A stretch of 12,734 nucleotides of DNA, taken from contig JANWIS010000163.1 in the NCBI GenBank assembly GCA_025449775.1, positions 1-12,734 of the forward strand, given 5' to 3'. A program made the translations under genes and the position numbers. The notes below the pieces were generated by a model. It did no database searches. It saw only the letters and a list, made by a program, of their open reading frames with translations, and was not told where the DNA came from. Source of the stretch: Ignavibacteriaceae bacterium (GTDB taxonomy: Bacteria > Bacteroidota > Ignavibacteria > Ignavibacteriales > Ignavibacteriaceae). Shown piece after piece: positions 1-6,581 of the stretch; the stretch's first letter is position 1, and every line of letters begins with the position of its first letter.

Positions 1-660
1 GAAAGCAAGAATAAGAGTTTCATGATCTTTCTGCGGTCTGAAGTTCGAAACAGAACCAATTATTGGAACAATATTTTTATTCACTTTAACAATATCATCT
101 ATTGATGAAATGATAACTGAATTTGGGAGCAATACAATTTTATCAGCATTCGTCCATTTGTTTTTAATAAGAAGCTCAGAAATTTCTCTGCTAATAGAGA
201 TGTGTTTGGTTATTACTTTTCTATCAGTATATCTGGCTACTCTTGTAGATATAAAACGATTAAGTTTCCCACTTAGTTTTTTCTGGGATGTAAGATTTGT
301 AAGTAGAGCCTTCGGTGGATTATGCCAGTGATAAATAACCGGTAGTGTCCATTTTCTGAAGGAAATTGCAAGAGTAGCTAGGAGAGCAAAATAAAAATGA
401 ATATGGACGACCTTAATATTCTGCGTTTGACAAATTTCCTCTAAAACTTGAAAAAATCCTGAACTAAAAGGCCGTTCTATTTCAGGAATTATGATAACAT
501 TCGAATGAGTTTTCAAATGATCCTGCCAGTCTCTTCGGTTTGCATAAGCAATAGTAAGCTGATGTCCTGCTGAATTAATTACACTTCCAAGTGCATTGAG
601 ATGCTTTATAAAACTACCTTCAAATTCAGGAGCGTACCTGACAACATTTAAAATGTTCAT
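1..660 (-). CDS. Glycosyltransferase, GT4/GT1-like, N-terminal part (runs off left edge)
   Basis: The frame is open from an ATG at 660 to the left edge, giving 220 residues with no stop. The start MNILNVVRYAPEFEGSF fits the opening beta strand and loop of GT-B-fold glycosyltransferases. Further family-like elements are HIHFYF near residues 86-91, HWHNPP at 111-116 (like the usual 'H..hN' after the fourth strand), HISIS at about 153-157, LLPNSV at about 178-182, and GSVSNFRPQKDHETLILAF at 202-220. The last matches the 'G.l...Kghd.ll.AF' start of the nucleotide-sugar-binding C-terminal domain, most of which is missing. The family transfers sugars from activated donors to lipid or glycan acceptors in the cytoplasm, usually for polysaccharide, LPS or glycolipid synthesis. 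Donor and acceptor cannot be read here. It lies 52 nt after the MFS gene with no terminator between; the Shine-Dalgarno is weak or absent. Family call is firm, specificity unknown. Confidence 0.85.
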   Translation of the reverse strand, partial: MNILNVVRYAPEFEGSFIKHLNALGSVINSAGHQLTIAYANRRDWQDHLKTHSNVIIIPEIERPFSSGFFQVLEEICQTQNIKVVHIHFYFALLATLAISFRKWTLPVIYHWHNPPKALLTNLTSQKKLSGKLNRFISTRVARYTDRKVITKHISISREISELLIKNKWTNADKIVLLPNSVIISSIDDIVKVNKNIVPIIGSVSNFRPQKDHETLILAF

Positions 661-671
661 TGTCTTGTTTT

Positions 672-696
672 AAAAGTGATTATTAAAAAAGTGATT
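672..696. repeat. Short direct repeat, AAAAGTGATT twice at a 15-bp period
   Basis: The 10-mer AAAAGTGATT occurs at 672-681 and again at 687-696 on the plus strand, in the 52-nt gap between the transporter stop and the glycosyltransferase start. A 15-bp period is about one and a half helical turns. It could be a small regulator-binding site, but the repeat is AT-rich and may be chance. No promoter elements could be assigned next to it. Confidence 0.35.
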
Positions 697-712
697 TTAA
701 CACAGTCGGAGA

Positions 713-1933
713 TTATTTGCCATCAGAATCTTCCTTATCATTAACTTTAATAAGTATTAATAAACCAACAATAAAGAAAAATGTAATTGAGATTATTGCT
801 AATCTCTGACTTCCGGTAAGATAGCTTACAAAACCGAATGTCAATGGACCAATAATCGCAGAACTTTTTCCGAAGAAAGAATAAAATCCAAAAAACTCTG
901 TTTTCCTTTCCTGTGGAATTAGTTTTGACATAAGACTTCTGCTTACAGATTGGCAAGAGCCCATTGCGGCTCCGGCAATAAACCCAACTATATAAAACCC
1001 TGACACATCAGTTACAAAATATGCCAATACAACTGTGACAATCCACATAATTAATGTAATGACTATCGTTTTCTTTTGGCCAATTTTATCTGCAACAATT
1101 CCAAGCAGTACCGAGCCAACTATTGCAGTCGTTTGCACAGTCAAAAAAAAGATTAGCAAGTCGGTTTCAGAAAACCCTAAAGTTGTGCTGGCATAATTTC
1201 CTGAAAAAAAGATTACTGTATTTACTCCTTCTATATAAAAAAAATATGCGATAAGGAAAGTTAGAAGGTTCCTGTAATTTTTAAGCTGAGTAATTGTGGA
1301 CCACACACGATTAAATCCGATTAACAGATATGGTTGCTTGCTTTCAAATGCTTCCCTTTTTTCCTTCAGGAAGAAAAAAAGTGGAAGTGAAAATACCAGA
1401 AAGAATAAAGCAGCAACCGGAAAAGTTTCTTTGATCATTGAAGCCTGTATAAATGGAAATACAATTGCCAATGTTGCAAGTGAACCGAGGTAACCCATCC
1501 CAAATCCGTAACCGCTTACTCTGCCATAATTTTTTGGAGTTGTAATTTCGGGAAGGAATGCATCATAGAAAACCAGTCCGGCTTCGAAACCTACATTTGC
1601 AAAAACAAATACAAATATTCCCCAGAAAATCTGACCTGGTCCAATAAAATAGAGAGAGGTTGTACCAAGAATACAGAGAAGAGTAAAGAAAAGAAGAAAT
1701 CTTTTTTTACCTGCACCGAAATCAGCAATAGCACCAAGAACAGGTGAAATGAATGCTGTTATAATCATTGCAATGCTTGTACTAATACTCCAGTAGAGAT
1801 CGCCGATAGATTCGCCTCCGGCGATAGTTTTCTTAAAGTAAACTGCATAGAGAAAAGTAACAACGATTATCGAAAATGAAGTGTTCGCAAAGTCGAAGAG
1901 AGTCCAGACAAATACTCTTCTCTTTTGATTCAT
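713..1933 (-). CDS. MFS transporter, UMF1 (Atg22-like) family
   Basis: A 406-residue polytopic membrane protein of normal length for the UMF1 branch of the major facilitator superfamily. Family marks are the N-terminal helix with LFDFANTSFS (12-21), corresponding to the usual 'lyDfAnsaf'; the loop after helix 2 with GAIADFGAGKKR (67-78); VFYDAFLPEI (121-130), close to the family's 'FYnayLPei'; ADKIGQKK at 281-288, the second-half copy of the MFS loop motif; and GSCQSVSRS then IPQERKTEFFGFY (about 325-351), very typical of UMF1. About 12 hydrophobic segments are visible, with a polar tail after residue 396. The family is named after yeast Atg22, a vacuolar amino-acid effluxer; bacterial substrates are mostly undetermined and none can be inferred here. 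The ATG lies 3 nt after the nusB stop, so the two are probably cotranscribed. No Shine-Dalgarno is visible. Confidence 0.9.
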   Translation of the reverse strand: MNQKRRVFVWTLFDFANTSFSIIVVTFLYAVYFKKTIAGGESIGDLYWSISTSIAMIITAFISPVLGAIADFGAGKKRFLLFFTLLCILGTTSLYFIGPGQIFWGIFVFVFANVGFEAGLVFYDAFLPEITTPKNYGRVSGYGFGMGYLGSLATLAIVFPFIQASMIKETFPVAALFFLVFSLPLFFFLKEKREAFESKQPYLLIGFNRVWSTITQLKNYRNLLTFLIAYFFYIEGVNTVIFFSGNYASTTLGFSETDLLIFFLTVQTTAIVGSVLLGIVADKIGQKKTIVITLIMWIVTVVLAYFVTDVSGFYIVGFIAGAAMGSCQSVSRSLMSKLIPQERKTEFFGFYSFFGKSSAIIGPLTFGFVSYLTGSQRLAIISITFFFIVGLLILIKVNDKEDSDGK

Positions 1934-1936
1934 GAA

Positions 1937-2416
1937 TTACTGCCTGGGTGGTGAGTTTGATTCTTCAATTAATCCTCTTCCTGATTTGTTCAGTTTACCG
2001 GCTTTTTTCTCTTCTGCAAGTATTGCATCGAGTATTCCGTTAATAAATTTTCCGCTTCCTGAAGTACTGAAATCTTTTGCGATCTCAATTGATTCATTGA
2101 TAGAAACTTTTGGAGGAATATCTGGAAAGTGAAGGATTTCGCAAATGCCCATCCTTAAAAGAATTTTATCTATTAATGCAATCCTGTTCATCTCCCAGTT
2201 ATTCACACGGTCAATAATTCTTTTATCAAGTTCTCCTAAGTTCTGAATAACTTTGTCAATAAGATCACGGGCAAAGAGTTTATCAGATTCATCGGTTATA
2301 CTGGCTAAGCTTTCCATTATAAGAGGGTCAGGTGAATCATTGTTCATCTCGTTGGCGTATAAAACCTGGAGAACTTTCTCTCTTACAATTCTGCGTTTCG
2401 ATTTGTTAGCTATCAT
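1937..2416 (-). CDS. nusB: Transcription antitermination factor NusB
   Basis: A 159-residue protein with the all-helical NusB fold along its length. Helix 1 is RRIVREKVLQVLYANE (8-23), matching the family's 'R..aRe.alq.LY..e'. The conserved second half runs from WEMNRIALIDKILLRMG (74-90) through ICEILHFPDIPPKVSINE (91-108) to IEIAKDFSTSGSGKFINGIL (110-129), with the diagnostic 'inEaielaK.fs...s..FiNgiLd' pattern. Residues after about 133 form a charged, probably flexible extension. NusB pairs with ribosomal protein S10 (NusE), binds boxA RNA, and promotes antitermination of rRNA operons. It follows the DUF218 membrane-protein gene by 67 nt and precedes the MFS gene by 3 nt. The sequence before its ATG is AT-rich and lacks a Shine-Dalgarno. 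Many genomes place nusB by ribH; that partner is absent here. Confidence 0.96.
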   Translation of the reverse strand: MIANKSKRRIVREKVLQVLYANEMNNDSPDPLIMESLASITDESDKLFARDLIDKVIQNLGELDKRIIDRVNNWEMNRIALIDKILLRMGICEILHFPDIPPKVSINESIEIAKDFSTSGSGKFINGILDAILAEEKKAGKLNKSGRGLIEESNSPPRQ

Positions 2417-2483
2417 TGTCTGAAAAAAATCAAAATAAAATTAATTGATAAAGAACCATAATCTTAATATTAAAACTGTTTTC

Positions 2484-3500
2484 TTATAAAGCAAAACACC
2501 AAAAATTAAACAAAGCAATACATTCTCTCATCCTGTTAAATAATTTATCTTTAAAATCTAATTTATGAGTTGATTCAGCTACTTTGATGTTTAGATTAAA
2601 AAATTTACTTATCTCGATTACTCTTGGAAGATGGTAAGAATCTGAGATCAAAATTAATTCTACACTTTTTAATTCACCAGGTATCAGATTATTTTTTATC
2701 CACCTGATCTGTTCAGTAGTTGATGAGGTGCGAGACTCAGTAACAATTTTTGAAGTGTCAACTCCTTTTAATTTGGCGTACTGAAAAGCCACTTCAGATT
2801 CTGTCATTTCACCGGGTGCACTTCCACCTGTTAAAATTATTTTACCGGCAAAACCTTTTTGTAAAATTTCAATAGCCTTATCAACTCTTGATGATAATGT
2901 AGGACTTGGAATATTTCCGGACCAAACAGCAGCACCTAAAACCACCACAACATTTTCATCGTTCTTGTTTAAACTCCATCTTCCAGAAGTATATCCTGCA
3001 TTATCAGAGTAGACAAGAATGGTTAACAGAAATAAAAAAAATAACGCTAATGTATTAAGAACAGTTGTTTTAAATGATATTTTTTTACTGCTGAAATTTC
3101 CAGTCCATATAAAAATTAAAAAGTAAATAAAAATTATCAGGTAGGATAAAAAAAACAGACCAGTTAAAACTTTATCACTTGGGAGACCAAGAAAATAAGA
3201 ATTGCCTGGAATGATTTTTATTTTAGTAGAAATAAATGAACCAGCTAATAAAATCCAGGTTATAACAACAAATGCCTTTACACCTTTTCCTGAAACAGCC
3301 TGCTTATTATGTGAGATGTATATTCCAAAGGCCAGTCCGGAATAAATTAATAAGTTAAATAAGTTTCCAGTTTTAAATATCGAAAATTCAAAAAGTGATA
3401 GACTTTGATTCAGGTATTTAACAAAGTATAGAAAAATCAGCTGTACTATCAAAGCAAAGTATATCAATTTATATTTTGATTTTTCGGTATTCTTTGTCAT
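2484..3500 (-). CDS. Membrane protein with C-terminal DUF218/YdcF (ElyC/SanA-like) domain
   Basis: A 338-residue protein in two parts. The N-terminal half has about five hydrophobic helices (roughly 11-31, 46-64, 74-92, 110-133 and 144-166). The C-terminal half is a DUF218 domain: VVVVLGAAVWSG (184-195), SPTLSSRVDKAIEIL (199-213), IILTGGSAPGEMTESEVA (221-238), ESRTSSTTEQI (255-265), and SDSYHLPRV (286-294) holding the conserved histidine and arginine. These match the family pattern of 'G....G.pS..L..R', 'GG......sEa', 'T.en' and 'yH..Ra'. Members such as E. coli SanA and ElyC affect envelope integrity and peptidoglycan precursor or lipid carrier use, but no general biochemical reaction is established. 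With five N-terminal helices the domain would face the periplasm if the N-terminus is cytoplasmic. It is first in the group with nusB and the transporter. The Shine-Dalgarno is not evident. Family certain, role unknown. Confidence 0.88.
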   Translation of the reverse strand: MTKNTEKSKYKLIYFALIVQLIFLYFVKYLNQSLSLFEFSIFKTGNLFNLLIYSGLAFGIYISHNKQAVSGKGVKAFVVITWILLAGSFISTKIKIIPGNSYFLGLPSDKVLTGLFFLSYLIIFIYFLIFIWTGNFSSKKISFKTTVLNTLALFFLFLLTILVYSDNAGYTSGRWSLNKNDENVVVVLGAAVWSGNIPSPTLSSRVDKAIEILQKGFAGKIILTGGSAPGEMTESEVAFQYAKLKGVDTSKIVTESRTSSTTEQIRWIKNNLIPGELKSVELILISDSYHLPRVIEISKFFNLNIKVAESTHKLDFKDKLFNRMRECIALFNFWCFAL

Positions 3501-3556
3501 TAAAAAATAAAATTTTATTCTTTTCTTGTAGAAAATGGTTACTTATCAGGGGAAAA

Positions 3557-3588
3557 ATTATAATCAAAACTAATCAGATGGCAGGCAA
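3557..3588 (-). promoter_or_regulatory. Possible promoter for the DUF218-nusB-MFS group
   Basis: The 186-nt gap between tonB and the DUF218 gene holds a perfect TATAAT on the minus strand (3557-3562), about 57 nt before the ATG. A TTGCCT at 3583-3588 lies 20 nt upstream of it, longer than the ideal 17. The TA-rich block followed by T's (TATAATTTTT) also resembles the Bacteroidota -7 element TAnnTTTG. The gap follows the tonB terminator, so some promoter is expected here. The exact boxes are uncertain. Confidence 0.35.
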
Positions 3589-3655
3589 TATCAAATCAGT
3601 TATCAGTTACTAATAAAGAAGAGTGATTTAGCTAACAGGAATTTATTGTGTACAT

Positions 3656-3680
3656 AAAAAAGGCGTCTGTCCGACGCCTT
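3656..3680 (-). terminator. Intrinsic terminator of the tonB-type gene
   Basis: Read on the minus strand, a perfect 8-bp stem AAGGCGTC/GACGCCTT with a 5-nt loop (stem arms 3673-3680 and 3660-3667) runs into six T residues (3661-3656). It begins 6 nt after the tonB stop codon. The G+C-rich stem followed by a U tract is a classic rho-independent terminator. No T tract follows the stem in the plus direction, so it acts one way only. Confidence 0.92.
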
Positions 3681-3686
3681 ATCAAA

Positions 3687-4475
3687 TTATTGAAGTTTAA
3701 AAATAATCGGGATTGTAACCTGAACTTTAACATTGTTCCCTCTTTGCCTTCCGGGTTTAAATTTTGTATTCAATACGGCATCCAAAGCTGTTTCATCACA
3801 ACCAGCACCAATCCCTTTAATAAGTTCAGCTTTTGTTACGTCACCGTTCTCATCCACAAATGCGAGAACAATTACTCTACCTTCAATCAATGCTCTCTTG
3901 GCAATTTCTGGGTAAGTTATTTTTTCCATTATACTTTTTGTACCACCGATTACTTCAGGCATTTCATCCGCCCATTTAACGAACTCAACCGGCTTTTTCA
4001 CTTCATCAACCACAACAAGTTCATTTCCATTTTCAAAACTAAATTCATTATCACCTGTAACATCATTAATTGTCTCATCACCAATATCAGCATTTGTTAA
4101 TTCATCAATTGTAGGAACAGATTCATCCTGAACAAGTTCATCAGGTCTAACTACAGGCTGAGTAAATTTTATTGTTGGTTTCACAGGAGTTACTTTTACT
4201 TCAACTTCATTCAACTTCTTTTTTATTGATGGAATCTGATCTAAAGTTATTGAAACAAATTGTTTAGTTATTTCTCTAATTTCTTCTTCAGGAATAACCA
4301 ATCTGTAAATTGCAGAACCGGATATTGTTAAAACAGAAATCAGAATTGCAATCCACATTGATGTTGTCAGATTCGCTTTATATGATTTTCGAAGATTGTA
4401 AGCTCCGTATTCCTTATTCCTGGAAGCGAAGACCAATTCTTCGAAGTTTGTCGAAAAGTTTAATGAGTTATTCAT
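3687..4475 (-). CDS. TonB-family energy transducer
   Basis: A 262-residue protein with TonB architecture. The cytoplasmic N-terminus contains RNKEYGAYNLRKSY (19-32), a segment typical of Bacteroidota-type TonB proteins. A single membrane helix spans about 38-60. A periplasmic linker with prolines and many acidic residues follows (about 61-170). The C-terminal TonB domain is about 172-262, with MPEVIGG (172-178), YPEIAKRALIEGRVIV (188-203), FVDENGDV (206-213) and FKPGRQRGNNV (239-249). TonB couples the inner-membrane ion gradient, through ExbB/ExbD, to outer-membrane receptors that import substrates such as siderophores, cobalamin or glycans. No exbB, exbD or receptor gene is in the window. 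The gene has its own strong Shine-Dalgarno and terminator, so it appears monocistronic. Other TonB paralogues may exist, so I give no symbol. Confidence 0.93.
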   Translation of the reverse strand: MNNSLNFSTNFEELVFASRNKEYGAYNLRKSYKANLTTSMWIAILISVLTISGSAIYRLVIPEEEIREITKQFVSITLDQIPSIKKKLNEVEVKVTPVKPTIKFTQPVVRPDELVQDESVPTIDELTNADIGDETINDVTGDNEFSFENGNELVVVDEVKKPVEFVKWADEMPEVIGGTKSIMEKITYPEIAKRALIEGRVIVLAFVDENGDVTKAELIKGIGAGCDETALDAVLNTKFKPGRQRGNNVKVQVTIPIIFKLQ

Positions 4476-4481
4476 TTCGTT

Positions 4482-4489
4482 ACCTCCTT
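4482..4489 (-). promoter_or_regulatory. Perfect Shine-Dalgarno site of the tonB-type gene
   Basis: On the minus strand AAGGAGGT ends 6 nt before the ATG at 4475, ideal in sequence and spacing. It confirms this start. It is unusual here: none of the other starts in the window (nuoJ, K, L, M, N, nnr, the VanZ gene, the DUF218 gene, nusB, the MFS gene and the glycosyltransferase) has a comparable site. Confidence 0.9.
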
Positions 4490-4522
4490 GCTTAAAGTTA
4501 AACTGATTATTTTACTTTAAGC
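4490..4522. repeat. Perfect 9-bp inverted repeat in the tonB leader
   Basis: GCTTAAAGT at 4490-4498 and ACTTTAAGC at 4514-4522 are perfect reverse complements separated by 15 nt. The proximal arm touches the Shine-Dalgarno, and the spacer contains a TAAAAT sequence on the minus strand that could be a -10 element. It could be an operator for a dimeric repressor or an RNA hairpin that controls access to the ribosome-binding site. The stem is AT-rich with a large loop, so it would be weak as RNA; an operator seems slightly more likely. No regulator is identified. Confidence 0.55.
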
Positions 4523-4570
4523 CGGTGGATAATGTTCCTGATCACCAGAACTTTGCAAAAAACGGTTAAC

Positions 4571-4975
4571 TCAGCGGAATTCCGGTTTATAATTAAGTTT
4601 TTTCATAAGGAAAGAAATAAATAAAACACCTATTACGGCTCCGGAAAAATCTGCAATCCAATCAAGCAATTCAGCAAACCTTCCTGGTACAAACATTTGA
4701 TGAATTTCGTCAAGAGCACCATAAGTTGATGCAATTAATATAGAAGCGACCGAAGCTTTTTCGAAAAGTATTTTTGATTTTCTTTGATATATGAGTGTGA
4801 GGTTAAGCAATAAGGAAAGAATTGTGTAAGCAGAAAGGTGATTCAATTTATCATAAAATCCGAGACTAGGTAAATTATATGCTGGAAGACTTGTAGCTGT
4901 GAACAACATCACCCAGTAAATTGTTAAAGGAATATAGATCAGCCAGATTTTTCTTTTCTCTAAATATTTAAGCAA
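4571..4975 (-). CDS. VanZ-family membrane protein
   Basis: A 134-residue protein with about four hydrophobic segments (roughly 10-30, 46-63, 73-90 and 107-123). VanZ-family marks are YDKLNHLSAY (41-50), corresponding to 'DK..Hf..y', and YGALDEIHQMFVPGR (85-99) followed by LLDWIADFSGAVIG (103-116), corresponding to 'yg...Ei.Q.f.pgR..d..D...n..Ga.iG'. VanZ gives low-level teicoplanin resistance in enterococcal van clusters, but most chromosomal relatives have no known role, and no van genes are present here. The start is TTG at 4975, overlapping the nnr end by 8 nt. It is favoured because an in-frame stop lies shortly upstream with no ATG between, and the next Met (residue 23) would remove most of the first helix. 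Translation is probably coupled to nnr. Confidence 0.88.
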   Translation of the reverse strand: MLKYLEKRKIWLIYIPLTIYWVMLFTATSLPAYNLPSLGFYDKLNHLSAYTILSLLLNLTLIYQRKSKILFEKASVASILIASTYGALDEIHQMFVPGRFAELLDWIADFSGAVIGVLFISFLMKKLNYKPEFR

Positions 4976-6530
4976 TAGATTTTTCCAGGAATTTTATAGT
5001 TTGAGAAATATAATTTTGAATATCTGATGCAAGAATATCAAGCTTAGTTCTTTTTTGCGATAGAATATCTGCAGCTAATCCGTGAAGGTAAACGGCTGTT
5101 AAAATAGCATTCTCAATATTTTTTTGCTGAGAAATTAATCCCGCAATGAACCCGGTAAGCACATCCCCTGTTCCAAATTTTGCTAATGAAGGGTTTCCTG
5201 TTGTATTGATGAGTGCTTCCCCGGAAGGTGTGAAGATAATTGTAGGAGCTCCTTTAAGAACGAGAAATGATTTAGTTCTTTTGACAAAAGCTCTCCCGTA
5301 TTTTAAAATATCCTTCTTTAATTCAGAACTTGTTATTCCTATAAGATTCACAAATTCAGCATGATGAGGTGTAAGTACACAGTTACGAAGATTTAATTTC
5401 TTATATCTGCCATTGCCTAATGCAAAAACTGCATCAGCATCTACCACAATTTTTTTATGCTTATACTTTTTAAGAAGTGATAATAACGCTTTCTGTGTTT
5501 CATTCTGTCTGCCGAGTCCCGGACCGATAGCTACAACATCAGCCCAATTTAGTCTGTCATTAAGTTCTTTCAGGTTTTTTTCCGAAAGAAATTCATTTCC
5601 GAGATCTTCATAATCTTTTACTACCACTTCACCTAATTTTTTATGAACAAGTTCTCTTACAGATTTTGGAAAACAGAGTATTGATGAGCCGGCTCCAATC
5701 TTTAATGCTGAAGATGAGGCTAGTACAGCAGCCCCGGGAAATGAACCGGAACCTGCAATCGTAAGAACTTTACCGGCAGAATATTTATGAAGATTTTTTT
5801 TCTTTACAGGTACTCCAGCAATAGCATCTTCAGGTTCGACCAGAAATTCACTGGGAATAAACTTTTCATAAAATGTTTCTGGTATTCCGATTTCACCTTT
5901 TTCTATATCTCCTGATGTAACAAATCCATCACCAAAAAATAATCCTTTTTTAAACTGACCAAGTGTGATTGTAAAATCTGCATTGAAAGAATTTTCTGAA
6001 TAACCGCTGTCAGCATTCAATCCTGTTGGAATATCGATAGCAACTTTAGTTGATTTTATTTTATTTAATGCAGATATGATCGAAAGGTACGGTTCTTTTA
6101 ATGATCCTTTGGTACCGCTTCCAAGCAGAGCATCGCAGATGATTTTACAATTCCTTAAAGCATTAAGAGTGGTCACAAAAGTAAACTTCTTTAATATTAA
6201 ATTTTTATTGGTGGATGAAAGTTTTTTTAGTATTCTGAAGTTAAATCTGCAATCAGTAGACATTTCGTTTTCGAACCCGAGATAGATTACTATAACTTCG
6301 TATCCTGCATTTGCAAAATGCCTGGCAGAAGCAAATCCATCACCTCCGTTATTTCCTTTACCACAAACGAACCCGATTTTAGATTGAGCAAATTGGGGGA
6401 ACCGCTCATTAATTTTTTGAAAGATTTCTCTCGAGGCATTTTCCATTAAAATGATTCCGGGAATGCCAATTTTTTTTATAGCATATTCATCAACTTCACG
6501 GATTTGTTTTGTAGAATAGAGAGGAATCAT
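4968..6530 (-). CDS. nnr: Bifunctional NAD(P)H-hydrate epimerase / ADP-dependent NAD(P)H-hydrate dehydratase
   Basis: A 520-residue fusion of the usual two domains. The N-terminal epimerase (YjeF_N, about 1-235) has IPGIILMENASREI (23-36), the GKGNNGGDGFASARH loop (57-71), CDALLGSGTKG (132-142) and AIDIPTGLNADSG (164-176). The C-terminal ADP-dependent dehydratase (about 245-520) has KYSAGKVLTIAGSGSFPGAA (249-268), GPGLGR (336-341), VVDADA (362-367), LTPHHAEF (386-393) and the ribokinase-like active site TGNPSLAKFGTGDVLTG (444-460), with Asp456 as the likely catalytic residue. The protein repairs NADHX and NADPHX, damaged hydrated cofactors formed by heat, acid or GAPDH: the epimerase interconverts R and S forms and the dehydratase restores NAD(P)H using ADP. 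It follows nuoN by 51 nt on the same strand with no terminator between, and overlaps the VanZ gene. Domains and length are complete. Confidence 0.96.
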   Translation of the reverse strand: MIPLYSTKQIREVDEYAIKKIGIPGIILMENASREIFQKINERFPQFAQSKIGFVCGKGNNGGDGFASARHFANAGYEVIVIYLGFENEMSTDCRFNFRILKKLSSTNKNLILKKFTFVTTLNALRNCKIICDALLGSGTKGSLKEPYLSIISALNKIKSTKVAIDIPTGLNADSGYSENSFNADFTITLGQFKKGLFFGDGFVTSGDIEKGEIGIPETFYEKFIPSEFLVEPEDAIAGVPVKKKNLHKYSAGKVLTIAGSGSFPGAAVLASSSALKIGAGSSILCFPKSVRELVHKKLGEVVVKDYEDLGNEFLSEKNLKELNDRLNWADVVAIGPGLGRQNETQKALLSLLKKYKHKKIVVDADAVFALGNGRYKKLNLRNCVLTPHHAEFVNLIGITSSELKKDILKYGRAFVKRTKSFLVLKGAPTIIFTPSGEALINTTGNPSLAKFGTGDVLTGFIAGLISQQKNIENAILTAVYLHGLAADILSQKRTKLDILASDIQNYISQTIKFLEKSIA

Positions 6531-6581
6531 TTGAGTAAGAAAAAATAATTCTTAATATTGAGCTAAACGGTTAAATAGAAA

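Noticed and set aside
1799..1825. 7-bp inverted repeat ATCGCCG/CGGCGAT inside the MFS transporter gene
   Set aside because: It lies in coding sequence with no T tract and encodes ordinary Gly, Glu, Ser and Asp codons, so chance is the simplest explanation.
3648..4100. A 150-codon plus-strand open frame opposite the tonB-type gene
   Set aside because: It lies wholly antisense to a well-supported TonB coding region and its terminator, and its product is rich in Phe, Cys, Asn and Ile with no recognisable domain. It is a shadow frame.
4543..4573. Possible terminator after the VanZ gene (run of six T's on the minus strand near 4556-4561)
   Set aside because: The T run is not preceded by a stable G+C-rich hairpin; the nearby GGAATTCC and GTTAAC palindromes are loopless and too short.
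4571..4975. VanZ protein as a glycopeptide-resistance determinant
   Set aside because: No vanA, vanH, vanX or vanRS-type genes accompany it, and VanZ-family proteins are widespread in chromosomes without resistance roles.
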